A stretch of 64,000 bases of DNA from the NCBI GenBank assembly GCA_022819985.1, contig JAJEGH010000046.1, positions 45,993 to 109,992 of the forward strand. Direction: 5' to 3'. The translations under genes and the position numbers were made by a program. Every line of letters starts with the position of its first letter. Position 1 is the first letter of the stretch. The notes beneath the pieces are model-generated. The model was not told the origin of the DNA. It worked only from the letters and a program-made list of their open reading frames with translations, and searched no databases. Positions 18,159 to 27,097 of this stretch are shown here, in pieces. The DNA comes from Alphaproteobacteria bacterium (GTDB taxonomy: Bacteria; Pseudomonadota; Alphaproteobacteria; Bin65).

Positions 18159-19259
18159 ATGGGCTTCCGCTGCGGCATCGTCGGGTTGCCGAATGTCGGC
18201 AAGTCGACCCTGTTCAACGCGCTGACGGCGACGGCGGCTGCCGAGGCGTCCAACTATCCCTTCTGCACCATCGAGCCCAATATCGGCCGCGTTGCGGTGC
18301 CCGACGACCGGCCGGCGGCGATCGCGGCCTTCACCGGCTCCGACGCCGTCGTCCAGGCGCAACTGGAGTTCGTCGATATCGCCGGGCTCGTGCGCGGGGC
18401 GAGCAGGGGCGAAGGATTGGGCAACCGGTTCCTCGCCAACATTCGCGAGGTCGACGCCATCGGCCATGTCGTGCGCTGCTTCGACGGCGGCGCCGTGCAT
18501 CACGTCGAGGGATCGATCGATCCGGTGCGGGATATCGAGACCGTCGAAACCGAACTCATGCTCGCCGATCTGGAAAGCCTGGAAGGCCGCGCGGAGAATG
18601 CCCGGCGGCGTGTCACCGGCGGCGACAGGGAAGCGCGGGACCGGCTGAAGGCGATGGAGCCGGCGCTGGCCGCTCTGGAGGCGGGGTGCCCGGCGCGGCA
18701 GGCGGAGGTCCCGGCCGGCTCGGAAAAGGCGTTTCGCGATCTGCAACTACTCACCGCCAAACCGGTCCTCTACATCGCCAACGTCGACGACGATTCGGCA
18801 GGAGCCGGCAACGGCCACTCCCGGCAGGTCGAGGACTATGCCGCCGCCAACGGGGCGGCTTCGGTGGTCATCGCCGCGGACATCGAGGCGGAACTGGCGC
18901 AGTTGGAGAACGCCGCCGAGCGCCGGGCGTTCCTCGAAGCGCTGGGGCTCGGCGAACCGGGTCTCGACCGGGTGATCCGCGCCGGATACGACCTGCTCGG
19001 CCTGATCACCTTCTTCTCGACCGGGCCGAAGGAGACCCGCGCCTGGACGGTGCCGCGCGGCGCCACGGCGTATGAGGCGGCCGGCGAAATCCACACGGAT
19101 TTCCAGCGCGGTTTCATCCGGGCGGAAACGGTCGCTTCGGAGGTTTTCCTCGAAGCCGGGGGCGAGCAGGCCGTCCGGGAGGCCGGCAAAATGCGCAACG
19201 AGGGCCGGGACTATCCGGTCAGGGACGGCGATATCATGCTGTTCCGGTTCAACGTTTAG
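18159..19259 (+). CDS. ychF: Redox-regulated ATPase/GTPase YchF
   Basis: The 366-residue Obg-like protein has the P-loop GLPNVGKSTLFNAL (about 8-21), the NYPFCTIEPN switch region, DIAGLVRGASRGEGLGN (G3) and a C-terminal TGS domain (TFFSTGPKETRAWTV; EVASE-type ending). OLA1/YchF proteins bind ribosomes and prefer ATP; they act in translation and stress responses. The ATG immediately follows the pth stop. The length matches the family. Confidence 0.95.
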   Translation: MGFRCGIVGLPNVGKSTLFNALTATAAAEASNYPFCTIEPNIGRVAVPDDRPAAIAAFTGSDAVVQAQLEFVDIAGLVRGASRGEGLGNRFLANIREVDAIGHVVRCFDGGAVHHVEGSIDPVRDIETVETELMLADLESLEGRAENARRRVTGGDREARDRLKAMEPALAALEAGCPARQAEVPAGSEKAFRDLQLLTAKPVLYIANVDDDSAGAGNGHSRQVEDYAAANGAASVVIAADIEAELAQLENAAERRAFLEALGLGEPGLDRVIRAGYDLLGLITFFSTGPKETRAWTVPRGATAYEAAGEIHTDFQRGFIRAETVASEVFLEAGGEQAVREAGKMRNEGRDYPVRDGDIMLFRFNV

Positions 19260-19270
19260 GAGGAAGTTCG

Positions 19271-19942
19271 ATGGGCGAATGGGTTGAAGTTACCGCAGAA
19301 GACGGCCACAAGTGCCAGGCGTGGCTTGCGCGGCCGGCGGGCGCGGCGAAGGGCGTCGTCGTCGTGATGCAGGAGATTTTCGGCGTCAACGACCACATCC
19401 GGCGCGATACCGACAAGTTTGCCGGCCACGGCTATGCCGCCATCGCCCCGGCGGTCTTCGACCGGGTCGAGACCGGCGTCGAGCTCGGCTACGACGAGGA
19501 CGGTTTCGCCAAAGGGCGCAGTGTCGTCGGCGAATTGGGCTGGGACGGCCCGCTGGTCGACGTCCGGGCCGCGGCGGATGCGGCGGCCACGTCTGCGGGT
19601 GGCAGCGGCCCGGTGTTCGGCGTCGGCTATTGCTGGGGCGGTTCGCTGGCCTGGCTGGCGGCGACGCGCCTCGCGATTCCGTCGGTCGGCTACTATGGCG
19701 GCCGTACCGCCGGCCTGGCGGGCGAGCAGCCCAGGGCGCCGGTCATGCTCCACTTCGGTGCGAAGGACCACGCGATACCCATGACGGACGTGGACAGCAT
19801 CCGCGCCGCCCATCCCGCCGTGCCGGTCCACATCTACGACGCCGGCCACGGCTTCAACTGCGATGTGCGCAAGGATTACGACCGGGCTTCCGCCGAACTG
19901 GCGCTGCGGCGCACCCTGTCCTTCTTCGACGCGCTGGCCTGA
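19271..19942 (+). CDS. Dienelactone hydrolase family protein
   Basis: The 223-residue alpha/beta hydrolase has the dienelactone hydrolase triad: Cys in the nucleophile elbow (GVGYCWGG, about 118-125), Asp in HFGAKDHAIP and His in IYDAGHGF. The family hydrolyses dienelactones in chloroaromatic breakdown or related carboxylic esters; the true substrate is unknown. A GAGGAAG ribosome site lies in the 11 bases after ychF, so it is likely part of the same transcript. It is convergent with the following VOC gene. Confidence 0.9.
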   Translation: MGEWVEVTAEDGHKCQAWLARPAGAAKGVVVVMQEIFGVNDHIRRDTDKFAGHGYAAIAPAVFDRVETGVELGYDEDGFAKGRSVVGELGWDGPLVDVRAAADAAATSAGGSGPVFGVGYCWGGSLAWLAATRLAIPSVGYYGGRTAGLAGEQPRAPVMLHFGAKDHAIPMTDVDSIRAAHPAVPVHIYDAGHGFNCDVRKDYDRASAELALRRTLSFFDALA

Positions 19943-19991
19943 CGGCGTCGGGAATCCCGCGGCTCCGGACCCTGGGATCGGGCCTTCGGGA

Positions 19992-20840
19992 TCAGACCGC
20001 GCAGAACTCCAGGCTGACGCCGTTCGCCTGCGACCCGCGGACGGTAACGGTGCGGTCGTCCCGGAGGTCGAACCCGATGCCGCCGGCGGACAGCGCCTTT
20101 GCGGTCCGCGCCGGATCGTGCACCGAAAGCGCCATGCCGGCGAGGAACGGCGGCCGCCATTTCCGGCGCCTGAGCTCGGGCAGGGCCTGATTCGCCGCGG
20201 CCTCGGTCAGGAAGCGCAATTCGGTCCGCCCGACCATCACGCTGAATTCCTGCCCGCCGATTTCCGTCACCGCGTCGTCCCCGAGCAGGGCGACCCAGCC
20301 GGCGCGGGCCGCGCCCGTGTTCCGGACCACGACGGTCATCGAATCGATGCCGGTGACGCCGTTGGGGTGGTCCGTCCATTCCGGCCGCCAGACCAGTTCG
20401 GGCGTCAGGTGCTGGCACACGAAAGACGATACGCCGGGCGTCGCGCCGTTGAGATAGACCAGCTTGAACGCCGGCTCGACTTCGCCTTCCGGCATCTCCA
20501 GCAGGCGCGACAGGTCGGCCGGGCCCTTGTAGCCGATCGCGGCGGCCTCCAGGGCCGTGCTGACCGCTTCCGCCTCGTCCGTGGAAAAGGCGAGCCCCAT
20601 CAGCCCTTCGCGGAGCTTGAGAAACCGGTCCAGCTTGTTGGTGAACTTCTCCGGGTCGACGATGCCGAGCAGCTCGACATAATCGGTCTCGAACATGATG
20701 CAGTAGTTCGCCGTGCCCCAGCCCCGGTGACGGCCCCGCGGCGTGATCGTGAAGCCGAGCTTCGTCCACTGGCGGCGCGCCGCTTCCAGCTTGCGGACGC
20801 CGACGATGGCGTGGTCGATCCCGGTGATCGGAACGGGCAT
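19992..20840 (-). CDS. VOC-superfamily (glyoxalase-like) protein
   Basis: The 282-residue protein holds two VOC repeats. The first begins ITGIDHAIVGVRKLEAA and includes NYCIMFETDYVELLGI; the second begins GIDSMTVVVRNTG. It belongs to the glyoxalase-like proteins with a DUF1338/bleomycin-type metal fold; the reaction is not clear. I start at the ATG at 20840 because it begins just before the conserved IDHAIVGV. The upstream 40-base window includes a 2 x 14-bp tandem repeat. Confidence 0.8.
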   Translation of the reverse strand: MPVPITGIDHAIVGVRKLEAARRQWTKLGFTITPRGRHRGWGTANYCIMFETDYVELLGIVDPEKFTNKLDRFLKLREGLMGLAFSTDEAEAVSTALEAAAIGYKGPADLSRLLEMPEGEVEPAFKLVYLNGATPGVSSFVCQHLTPELVWRPEWTDHPNGVTGIDSMTVVVRNTGAARAGWVALLGDDAVTEIGGQEFSVMVGRTELRFLTEAAANQALPELRRRKWRPPFLAGMALSVHDPARTAKALSAGGIGFDLRDDRTVTVRGSQANGVSLEFCAV

Positions 20841-20881
20841 GGGACTCCGGATGGTTGGCCTGGGGCGGTTCGAATGCCCGA

Positions 20882-20909
20882 AGGTTAGACGCCGGAGGTT
20901 AGACGCCGG
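20882..20909. repeat. 2 x 14-bp tandem repeat upstream of the VOC gene
   Basis: AGGTTAGACGCCGG occurs twice in tandem (20882-20895, 20896-20909), between the VOC gene start and the aldolase stop. Confidence 0.85.
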
Positions 20910-20968
20910 GACGGGGCGAAGCTTTGCGGCACCCGGCCCCTGCGACACCTTGCCGGATTTCGCGAAGA

Positions 20969-21637
20969 CTATCGGCGCGGGCGGCCCGGATTCTGGCCGT
21001 AGGTTGAGAATTTCCCAAGGATTCTCTGCATTTCCGCGGCGTCCAGCGCTGCCGGCTCGCCGATTTCGAGCGCCTTGAGATACGTCGCGGCCAGCGTTTC
21101 GACCTCCACGGCCAGCGCCAGCGCCGCATCAAGCGTGTGGCCGCACGCAATGAGGCCGTGATGGGCGAGCAGGCAGGCCCGCCGGCCCTCAAGCGCGCTG
21201 ACCGCGTTGGCCGAAAGTTCGGCGGTGCCGAAGGTGGCGTAGGGCGCGCAGCGGATGTCCGGCCCGCCCGCTGCGGCGACCATGTAGTGGAAGGCGGGGA
21301 TGCCCCTGCCGTGGCAGGCCAGCGCTGTCGCATGGACGGCGTGGGTGTGGACGACGGCGTTCAGGTCCGGGCGTTCGCGCAGGATATCGCAATGGAAGCG
21401 CCATTCGCTGGACGGCAGCCAGTCGCTCTCGTGCCGGCCGTCGAGATCCATCCAGACGATCCTGCCGGGCGTCAGCGCGTCGTAGGGCACGCCGGTCGGG
21501 GTGATCAGCAGCCCGCCGCCGGCGCGCACACTGACATTGCCGGAGGAGCCCCGGTTGATGCCGAGCGGCTCGAGTCGCTGCGCGGCCGCGATGACCGCCT
21601 TGCGCAGGCTCAGGTGGCGCGGCCGGGCGCTGGTCAA
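20969..21637 (-). CDS. Class II aldolase/adducin family protein (probable Ald2-like)
   Basis: The 222-residue protein has the class II aldolase pattern: NRGSSGNVSVR (about 28-38), LITPTGVPYD, and the zinc-binding HTHAVHATALA (about 97-107) with a further His in LLAHHGLIACG. Enzymes of this family cleave fuculose-, rhamnulose- or methylthioribulose-phosphates to DHAP and an aldehyde. It lies 9 bases after mtnP and is co-transcribed with it, which points to the DHAP shunt for methylthioadenosine salvage known from Rhodospirillum. Substrate is inferred from context only. Confidence 0.88.
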   Translation of the reverse strand: MTSARPRHLSLRKAVIAAAQRLEPLGINRGSSGNVSVRAGGGLLITPTGVPYDALTPGRIVWMDLDGRHESDWLPSSEWRFHCDILRERPDLNAVVHTHAVHATALACHGRGIPAFHYMVAAAGGPDIRCAPYATFGTAELSANAVSALEGRRACLLAHHGLIACGHTLDAALALAVEVETLAATYLKALEIGEPAALDAAEMQRILGKFSTYGQNPGRPRR

Positions 21638-21646
21638 GGGGCCGGC

Positions 21647-22561
21647 TCAGCGGTTCAGGACGCGCCCGGCCACCGCATCCAGCTTCGCGGCCATCGCCGG
21701 GTCGCGCGCTTGGGGCGCGGTGATGACGGCGTGTTCGAGCGCCGTGTGGCAGCCCTCGGTGCAGGCGCCGGTGCGGCCGCCCAGCCGCTGCGCCGCGTCC
21801 TTCACAAGCGCCCGGCCCTTGTCGGCATTGGCCAGCAGGACGCCGATGACGTTTTCGACCGAGACGGCATCGTGGTCCGGATGCCAGCAGTCGTAATCCG
21901 TCACCATGGCGACGGTGGCGTAGCAGAGTTCGGCCTCCCGGGCGAGCTTGGCTTCGGGCATGTTGGTCATGCCGATCACCGAACAGCCCCACGAGCGGTA
22001 GAGGTTCGATTCGGCCAGCGTCGAGAACTGCGGCCCCTCCATCGCGAGATAGGTTCCGCCGATGCTGACCGGAATGTCCAGCGCGGCGCAGGATTCCGCG
22101 AGAACGCCGACCAGCCGGCGGCACACCGGATGGGCGAATTCGACATGGGCGACCAGCCCCTCGCCGAAGAAGCTCTTCTCCCGGCCGAAGGTGCGGTCGA
22201 TGAACTGGTCGGGCAGCACGAAGGTGCCGGGCGCAAGTTCCTCCCGGAACGAGCCGCAGGCGCTGACCGACAGGATTTCCGTCGCGCCGGCGCGTTTCAT
22301 CGCGTCGATGTTGGCGCGGTAGTCGATCGAGGTCGGCGAATGGACATGGCCGCGGCCGTGCCGGGGCAGGAACACCATCCGGACATCGCCCAGCCGCCCG
22401 AACAACAGCCGGTCCGACGGCACGCCGAACGGGCTTTCCACGGCCTCCCAGCGCCGGTCCTCCAGCCCGTCGATCTCGTAGATGCCGCTGCCGCCGATCA
22501 CGCCGATGACGGGCGGCCGATCGGGAGAATGGATATCGGGCGAATCGGTATCGTGGGCCAT
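21647..22561 (-). CDS. mtnP: S-methyl-5'-thioadenosine phosphorylase
   Basis: The 304-residue phosphorylase cleaves methylthioadenosine to adenine and methylthioribose-1-phosphate. It has VIGVIGGSGIYEI (about 18-30), FLPRHGRGH, the YRANIDAMKRAG segment, SVSACGSFREEL and the substrate-site TDYDCWH motif. I start at the ATG at 22561, with a short Asp/Ser/Pro-rich leader (about 1-17). It follows the FAD reductase gene after 8 bases and precedes the aldolase gene by 9 bases, so the three form an operon. Confidence 0.95.
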   Translation of the reverse strand: MAHDTDSPDIHSPDRPPVIGVIGGSGIYEIDGLEDRRWEAVESPFGVPSDRLLFGRLGDVRMVFLPRHGRGHVHSPTSIDYRANIDAMKRAGATEILSVSACGSFREELAPGTFVLPDQFIDRTFGREKSFFGEGLVAHVEFAHPVCRRLVGVLAESCAALDIPVSIGGTYLAMEGPQFSTLAESNLYRSWGCSVIGMTNMPEAKLAREAELCYATVAMVTDYDCWHPDHDAVSVENVIGVLLANADKGRALVKDAAQRLGGRTGACTEGCHTALEHAVITAPQARDPAMAAKLDAVAGRVLNR

Positions 22562-22569
22562 CGGAGGGA

Positions 22570-23808
22570 TCAGCCCCGCGCCAGTTTCAGGAGCTTCACG
22601 GATGTATCGGCGAGCGCATCGACCTCGAAGGCCTTGCCGCTTTCCATCATCATGCGGGCCGGGCGCATCTCGCGGCCGTTGTTGACGGTGTTGACGGCGA
22701 CGATCCGGCCGCCCGCCAGGTAGAACACCGTGAACCGGCCCTCGTCCGGATCGCCGCGCCAAACGAGGCTGTCCCAGGCCTCCGGCGCGCCGGTCATCTG
22801 CAGGTTGACATCGTGCTGGTCGGACCAGACCCACAGCGAATCCTCGTAGGCCTCGTCCGCGCCGCACAGGTTGCGCGCCACCGCCGCCGCCTGGTCCTGG
22901 GCGTTCTGGTAGCTCTCCAGGCGCAGGCGCCGGCCGGTAAAGGCGTTGGGCTGGTTGGCGACGTCGCCGGCGGCGTAGATATCCGGATGCGAGGTCCGGC
23001 CCCGGTCGTCCACGACGATGCCGTTATCGACCGCCAGCCCCGCGGCCTGGGCGATCTCCACGTTCGGCAGGATGCCGATGCCGATCACGACGACCTCGGC
23101 GGGGACGACGCTGCCGTCGCCCAGCCGGATGCCCGTCGCGGAACCGTTCCCTTCGATCGCCGCGATCGAAATGCCGAGCCTCAGGTCGACGCCGCGGTCC
23201 CGGTGCATCCGGGCGAACCATTCGGAGACCTCCGGCGCCACGCTGCGGCCCATCGGCCGGTCCGCGGCTTCGAGCACGGCGACTTCGGCGCCCCGCTTGA
23301 CGGCGCTGCCGGCGATCTCCAGGCCGATGAAGCCGCCGCCGATCACCGCGACCCGGGTGCCGGCTGAAATGTGCGCGCGGATCGTTTCGCTGTCCTCGAT
23401 AGTGCGCAGATAGAACACGCCGTCCAGACCGGCGCCCGGCACCGGCAGCGTGCGGACCCGCGCGCCGGTGGTCAGCATCAGCCGGTCGAAGCCGATCGTT
23501 CGCCCGTCCGCGAGGCCGACCGTCTTCGCCGCCGCATCGAGCGCCGTTGCGGCAGTGCCGGCGATCAGCTCGATCCGGTTTTCGGCATACCAGGCCGCCT
23601 CGTGCAGCCGGACTTTCTCCAGCCCGGCCTCCAAGCCGGCATCGGTGACGATCAACTCCTTGGAGAGCGGCGGCCGCTCGTAGGGGATGTGCGGCTCCTT
23701 GCCGATCAGCAGGATGCGGCCGTCGAACCCGTACTGCCGCATGGCCTGGGCCGCCCGCCCGCCGGCGTGGCCCGCCCCGACGATGACAAAGGTCCGGTCT
23801 GCGCTCAT
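22570..23808 (-). CDS. FAD-dependent ferredoxin/rubredoxin reductase-like oxidoreductase
   Basis: The 412-residue flavoprotein has an N-terminal FAD motif (IVGAGHAGGRAAQAMR, about 8-23), a central NAD(P)H motif (VAVIGGGFIGLEIAGS, about 152-167), the YAAGDVANQPN flavin-closing motif and a C-terminal BphA4-type domain. Such enzymes pass electrons from NADH to small ferredoxins that feed monooxygenases or dioxygenases. No ferredoxin or oxygenase gene is nearby; instead it shares an operon with mtnP and an aldolase. Confidence 0.9.
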   Translation of the reverse strand: MSADRTFVIVGAGHAGGRAAQAMRQYGFDGRILLIGKEPHIPYERPPLSKELIVTDAGLEAGLEKVRLHEAAWYAENRIELIAGTAATALDAAAKTVGLADGRTIGFDRLMLTTGARVRTLPVPGAGLDGVFYLRTIEDSETIRAHISAGTRVAVIGGGFIGLEIAGSAVKRGAEVAVLEAADRPMGRSVAPEVSEWFARMHRDRGVDLRLGISIAAIEGNGSATGIRLGDGSVVPAEVVVIGIGILPNVEIAQAAGLAVDNGIVVDDRGRTSHPDIYAAGDVANQPNAFTGRRLRLESYQNAQDQAAAVARNLCGADEAYEDSLWVWSDQHDVNLQMTGAPEAWDSLVWRGDPDEGRFTVFYLAGGRIVAVNTVNNGREMRPARMMMESGKAFEVDALADTSVKLLKLARG

Positions 23809-24079
23809 CGGCAGGGAATCTCCCCGTTGCCTGTTGCCGGGCGTGTCGCCGGCGGGCTCTTCGGCGCGCCAGGGCCCGCGACGCCCGGAATCTCCCCGAA
23901 GCGCGCCGCCTTGCCAAGCCTCAACCGGCCGCCCGTGGCGATAAGGCAGGCGATGAAGCCGGCGATAAGACCTGCGACAAGAACCGCGCCGCCGGCTGCC
24001 GCGCCGGGTATCAGCGACCCGATACTATCTGAGCCCGGACTGTTTGGCCGGCGGACAATCCATGCTATGCCCCGCCCCC
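23809..24079. other. Divergent intergenic region
   Basis: About 270 bases between the flavoprotein operon (minus) and the MarR/ligase pair (plus). It contains near-repeats of GCGATAAG around 23938-23975 but no clear promoter hexamers or gene. It should hold the promoters of both units and the MarR operator. Confidence 0.4.
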
Positions 24080-24604
24080 ATGAATGCGCCCATGAATGTC
24101 CCCGATTCGCTGAACGACGCCGCCGCGCCCTCCGGAGCCGATCCCGCCGAGTCCGGTCCGGTCGCGTCCGGCAGCGACGAGGTCGATCTTGGCCGTCTCG
24201 CCGGCCTGCTGGGCTATCGTCTGCGCCGGGCCGAGGTCTTCGCCTTCCAGAATTTCGCCGCCCATCTGGGCGGTGACGGGATCAGCCCCGGCCAGCTCGG
24301 CGTGCTGCTGCTGGTCGAGGCCAACCCCGGCTCGAACCAGACCCGGATCGGCAAGGCGCTCGGCATCGACCGCTCGACCCTGGTGTCGATCGTCGACGCG
24401 CTGGAGGCGCGCGGCCTGGTCCGGCGCGAGCCGTCGCCGACCGACCGGCGCTCCCACGCCCTGGTGCTGACGGCGGACGGCGCCGCCTTCCTGCGCGCGA
24501 TCCGGCCGCGGCTCGACGCCCACGAGGCGGAGATCGCGCGCGGCCTGACGGCGGCCGAGCGGGCGCAGCTGATCGACATGCTGCAACGGCTGGCCGCGCC
24601 GTGA
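24080..24604 (+). CDS. MarR-family transcriptional regulator
   Basis: The protein is about 174 residues. The winged-helix core covers about 45-140 and contains GQLGVLLLVEANPGSNQTRI, then IDRSTLVSIVDALEARGLVRR (recognition helix) and the wing DRRSHALVLTADG. The first ~35 residues are Ala/Ser/Pro-rich and probably disordered. Several in-frame ATGs lie at 24044-24092; I chose 24080, without a decisive ribosome site. Its stop overlaps the GTG start of the acyl-CoA ligase, so it probably controls that gene and is likely autoregulated; related regulators bind acyl- or aryl-CoA. Confidence 0.88.
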   Translation: MNAPMNVPDSLNDAAAPSGADPAESGPVASGSDEVDLGRLAGLLGYRLRRAEVFAFQNFAAHLGGDGISPGQLGVLLLVEANPGSNQTRIGKALGIDRSTLVSIVDALEARGLVRREPSPTDRRSHALVLTADGAAFLRAIRPRLDAHEAEIARGLTAAERAQLIDMLQRLAAP

Positions 24605-26325
24605 CGTCCGCCGCGACGCTCGACGTGACGTCCGACAGGCCCGCGGACTTTCCGCAGACCTTCGGCGCCCTGCTGCGCGAGAGCGCCCGGCGCCATCCGG
24701 ACCGGCCGGCGGTCGTCGGCTATCGCAACGGTACCCGGAGCGAGAACCGCGTGACGCTGACCTATGCCGGGCTGGACCGGGCGGCCGACCGGCTGGCCAA
24801 TGCGCTGGTGCGCGAGGGCTACGCCAAAGCGGCGGAACGGCCCGGCCGCTGGCTCGCCATCCTGTCGCCCAACGACGCCGATTACGCGGTCGCTCATTTC
24901 GGCGCGGCGCGGGCGGGCTGCCCGCTCGCCCACGTCTCGGTGCGCGCCAACGAAGCCGGCCGGGCCGAGATGCTCGACCGGGTGAAGGCCGAACTGCTGT
25001 TCGTCCACGCCGGGCTGGCCGACGAAGCGCGCGCCCTGCTCGCGGAGTCCGCAACGCTGAAGCGGATCGTCGTCATCGGCGGGGCGGCAGGGCCGGATTC
25101 GCTCGACGCCTTCGTCGCCGATGCGCCGGACGGTGCACCGCCGATCGCCGTGCTGCCCGACGATCCGGCGGCGGTGACCTTTTCCAGCGGCTCGACCGGC
25201 GCGCCCAAGGGCGTGCTGGTCTCGCACCGCAACCGCACCCTCTCCTCCTGCCTCGGCGCGCAGGCCTTCGAGCTGGCCGACGGCGACGTCATGGCCTGCA
25301 CCACGCCGCTGTTCCATGTCGCCGGCCTGTTCATGTGGCTCCAGATCGGCATACGGCGCGGCCTCACCGTCGTGTTGCTGGAGAAATGGGCGCCGGATCT
25401 GTTCGCCGACGCCATCGGGCGCGACGGCGCGACCGCGGCCTTCTTGGTGCCGTCGCAGGTCACGGCGCTGCTGGACGATCCTGCTGCGGCAGCCCGGATC
25501 CGGCCGAAGGGCGGCGGCGGCCTGCGCAATCTCAACATCAGCGGCGCGCCGATGCCCTCCGGCCTGCTGGAGCGCGCGCTGGACGCCTGGCCGGGCTTGG
25601 AGATCGTCGAGCACTACGGCCAGTCGGAGATCTGCCCGCTCGCCTACCGGCCGGCCGCCTTCGCGCGCACCAAGCCGATGAGCGCCGGGCGGCCCTGCGT
25701 CGAGATGGCGGTGCTCGGCCGGGACGGCCGGCCGCTACCGCAAGGCGAAGCCGGCGAGGTGGCGAGCCGCGGCGGCCACACCCTGCTCGGCTATATCGGC
25801 GACGATAGCGGCGACGATAACGGGGCCGGTATCGGGGCGGGGGCCGGGCTGGTGGCGTTGCAGGCCGGCGGCGGCTGGCTGCGCACCGGCGACATCGGCC
25901 GGATCGACGAGGACGGCTTTCTCCATCTGGTCGACCGCTCGAAGGACGTCATCGTCTCCGGCGGCGAGAATATCTTTCCCGCCGAGGTCGAACGCGCGCT
26001 CTACCGCCATCCGGCGGTCCGCGAATGCGCCGTGTTCGGCGTGCCCGACGAGCGCTGGGGCGAGGTCCCGGCCGCCCATGTCGTGGCCAACGGCGCCGGC
26101 ATGCCGGGGGAAGGCGCCCCGGAATGCGCTCCGAAAGGCGCTTCGGACGAAACGGGGCCGCCCGACGAAGCCGCCCTGATCGAGTTCGTCGCCGGCCAGA
26201 TCCCGCGCTACAAGCGCCCGCGCTTCATCCGCTTCGTCGATGCCCTGCCCCGCACCGCCATCGGCAAGATCCAGAAGAACCGGATACGAGCGGAATACTG
26301 GAAGGGAAGGGAGCGGGCGATTTGA
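24601..26325 (+). CDS. Acyl-CoA synthetase (AMP-binding, ANL superfamily)
   Basis: The 574-residue ligase activates a carboxylic acid with ATP and joins it to CoA. The AMP-binding P-loop TFSSGSTGAPKG lies about 197-208, with EHYGQSEI (about 338-345), GWLRTGDIG and the catalytic Lys region ending RTAIGKIQKNRIR. Two low-complexity inserts (a G/D/A-rich stretch near 400-420 and a G/P/A/E stretch near 500-520) are longer than in orthologues. The start is a GTG overlapping the MarR stop (GTGA at 24601-24604), showing translational coupling. The substrate is unknown; a fatty or aromatic acid is possible. Confidence 0.9.
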   Translation: MTSAATLDVTSDRPADFPQTFGALLRESARRHPDRPAVVGYRNGTRSENRVTLTYAGLDRAADRLANALVREGYAKAAERPGRWLAILSPNDADYAVAHFGAARAGCPLAHVSVRANEAGRAEMLDRVKAELLFVHAGLADEARALLAESATLKRIVVIGGAAGPDSLDAFVADAPDGAPPIAVLPDDPAAVTFSSGSTGAPKGVLVSHRNRTLSSCLGAQAFELADGDVMACTTPLFHVAGLFMWLQIGIRRGLTVVLLEKWAPDLFADAIGRDGATAAFLVPSQVTALLDDPAAAARIRPKGGGGLRNLNISGAPMPSGLLERALDAWPGLEIVEHYGQSEICPLAYRPAAFARTKPMSAGRPCVEMAVLGRDGRPLPQGEAGEVASRGGHTLLGYIGDDSGDDNGAGIGAGAGLVALQAGGGWLRTGDIGRIDEDGFLHLVDRSKDVIVSGGENIFPAEVERALYRHPAVRECAVFGVPDERWGEVPAAHVVANGAGMPGEGAPECAPKGASDETGPPDEAALIEFVAGQIPRYKRPRFIRFVDALPRTAIGKIQKNRIRAEYWKGRERAI

Positions 26326-26347
26326 GGGCGATCGGGCCGCCGGGCGC

Positions 26348-26986
26348 TTACTTGCCGCCGCTAATTGGGACCACCCCCTCCGGCGCCGGCAGCATCGGGA
26401 CGTGGCCCGGTTCTGCGGCGACGTGGGCGAGCCAGGCGGTGACGGCGGGGTAGGGGGCGAGATCGAAGCCGCCTTCATCGGCGACATGGGTGTAGGCGTA
26501 GAGGGCGATGTCGGCGATCGTCATGGCACCGCCGCCGAACCAGGCCGCGCCGCCGAGATGTTGCTCCATGACCGCGAGCGCGGCATGGCCACCCTCCTGC
26601 TTGGCCGGAAGCTGCGCGCGCTGGAGGTCCGTCATGTCCAAATGCTGGATCCAGTGGCGCGCCACGGCGATGTTGGGCTCGTGGCTGTATTGCTCGAAGA
26701 ACATCCATTGCAGGGTGCGCGCCCGGTCGAGCCGTTCCGCCGGCAGGAAGCGCGAGCCCTCCGCCAGATACCACAGGATCGCGTTGGATTCGGCGAGGCA
26801 GGTTCCGTCCCCGAGTTGCAGCAGCGGAATCCGCCCGTTCGGGTTGAGGGCGAGGAAATCCGCCGTCCGCGTCTCGCCCGTCATGGTGTCGAGCTCGATC
26901 CGCTCGTAGGTCAGGCCGAGATGGGCCATCAGCAGGCGCGGCTTGTAGCCGTTGCCGGAGAGGCGGTTGTCGTACAGGCGGAGCAT
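26348..26986 (-). CDS. Glutathione S-transferase family protein
   Basis: The 212-residue protein has a thioredoxin-fold N-terminus (MLRLYDNRLSGNGYKPRLLM, about 1-20), the conserved NPNGRIPLLQ cis-Pro motif and ESNAILWYL GSH-binding region, followed by an all-helical C-terminal domain. The catalytic Ser/Tyr is probably Ser10. It stands alone, convergent with the acyl-CoA ligase gene and divergent from the GlxA-type regulator. A role in detoxification or in ring-cleavage metabolism is inferred from the family. Confidence 0.9.
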   Translation of the reverse strand: MLRLYDNRLSGNGYKPRLLMAHLGLTYERIELDTMTGETRTADFLALNPNGRIPLLQLGDGTCLAESNAILWYLAEGSRFLPAERLDRARTLQWMFFEQYSHEPNIAVARHWIQHLDMTDLQRAQLPAKQEGGHAALAVMEQHLGGAAWFGGGAMTIADIALYAYTHVADEGGFDLAPYPAVTAWLAHVAAEPGHVPMLPAPEGVVPISGGK

Positions 26987-27097
26987 GGGCGGATTCCTGG
27001 AGCGATGTGGGGATTAATGCGGGGGCGCGCGTTTTCCGCAACCCGGCCGCGATTGGCGAGTGGCGCAAATGCCGAATATCGGTAAAATCGCGCCAAC

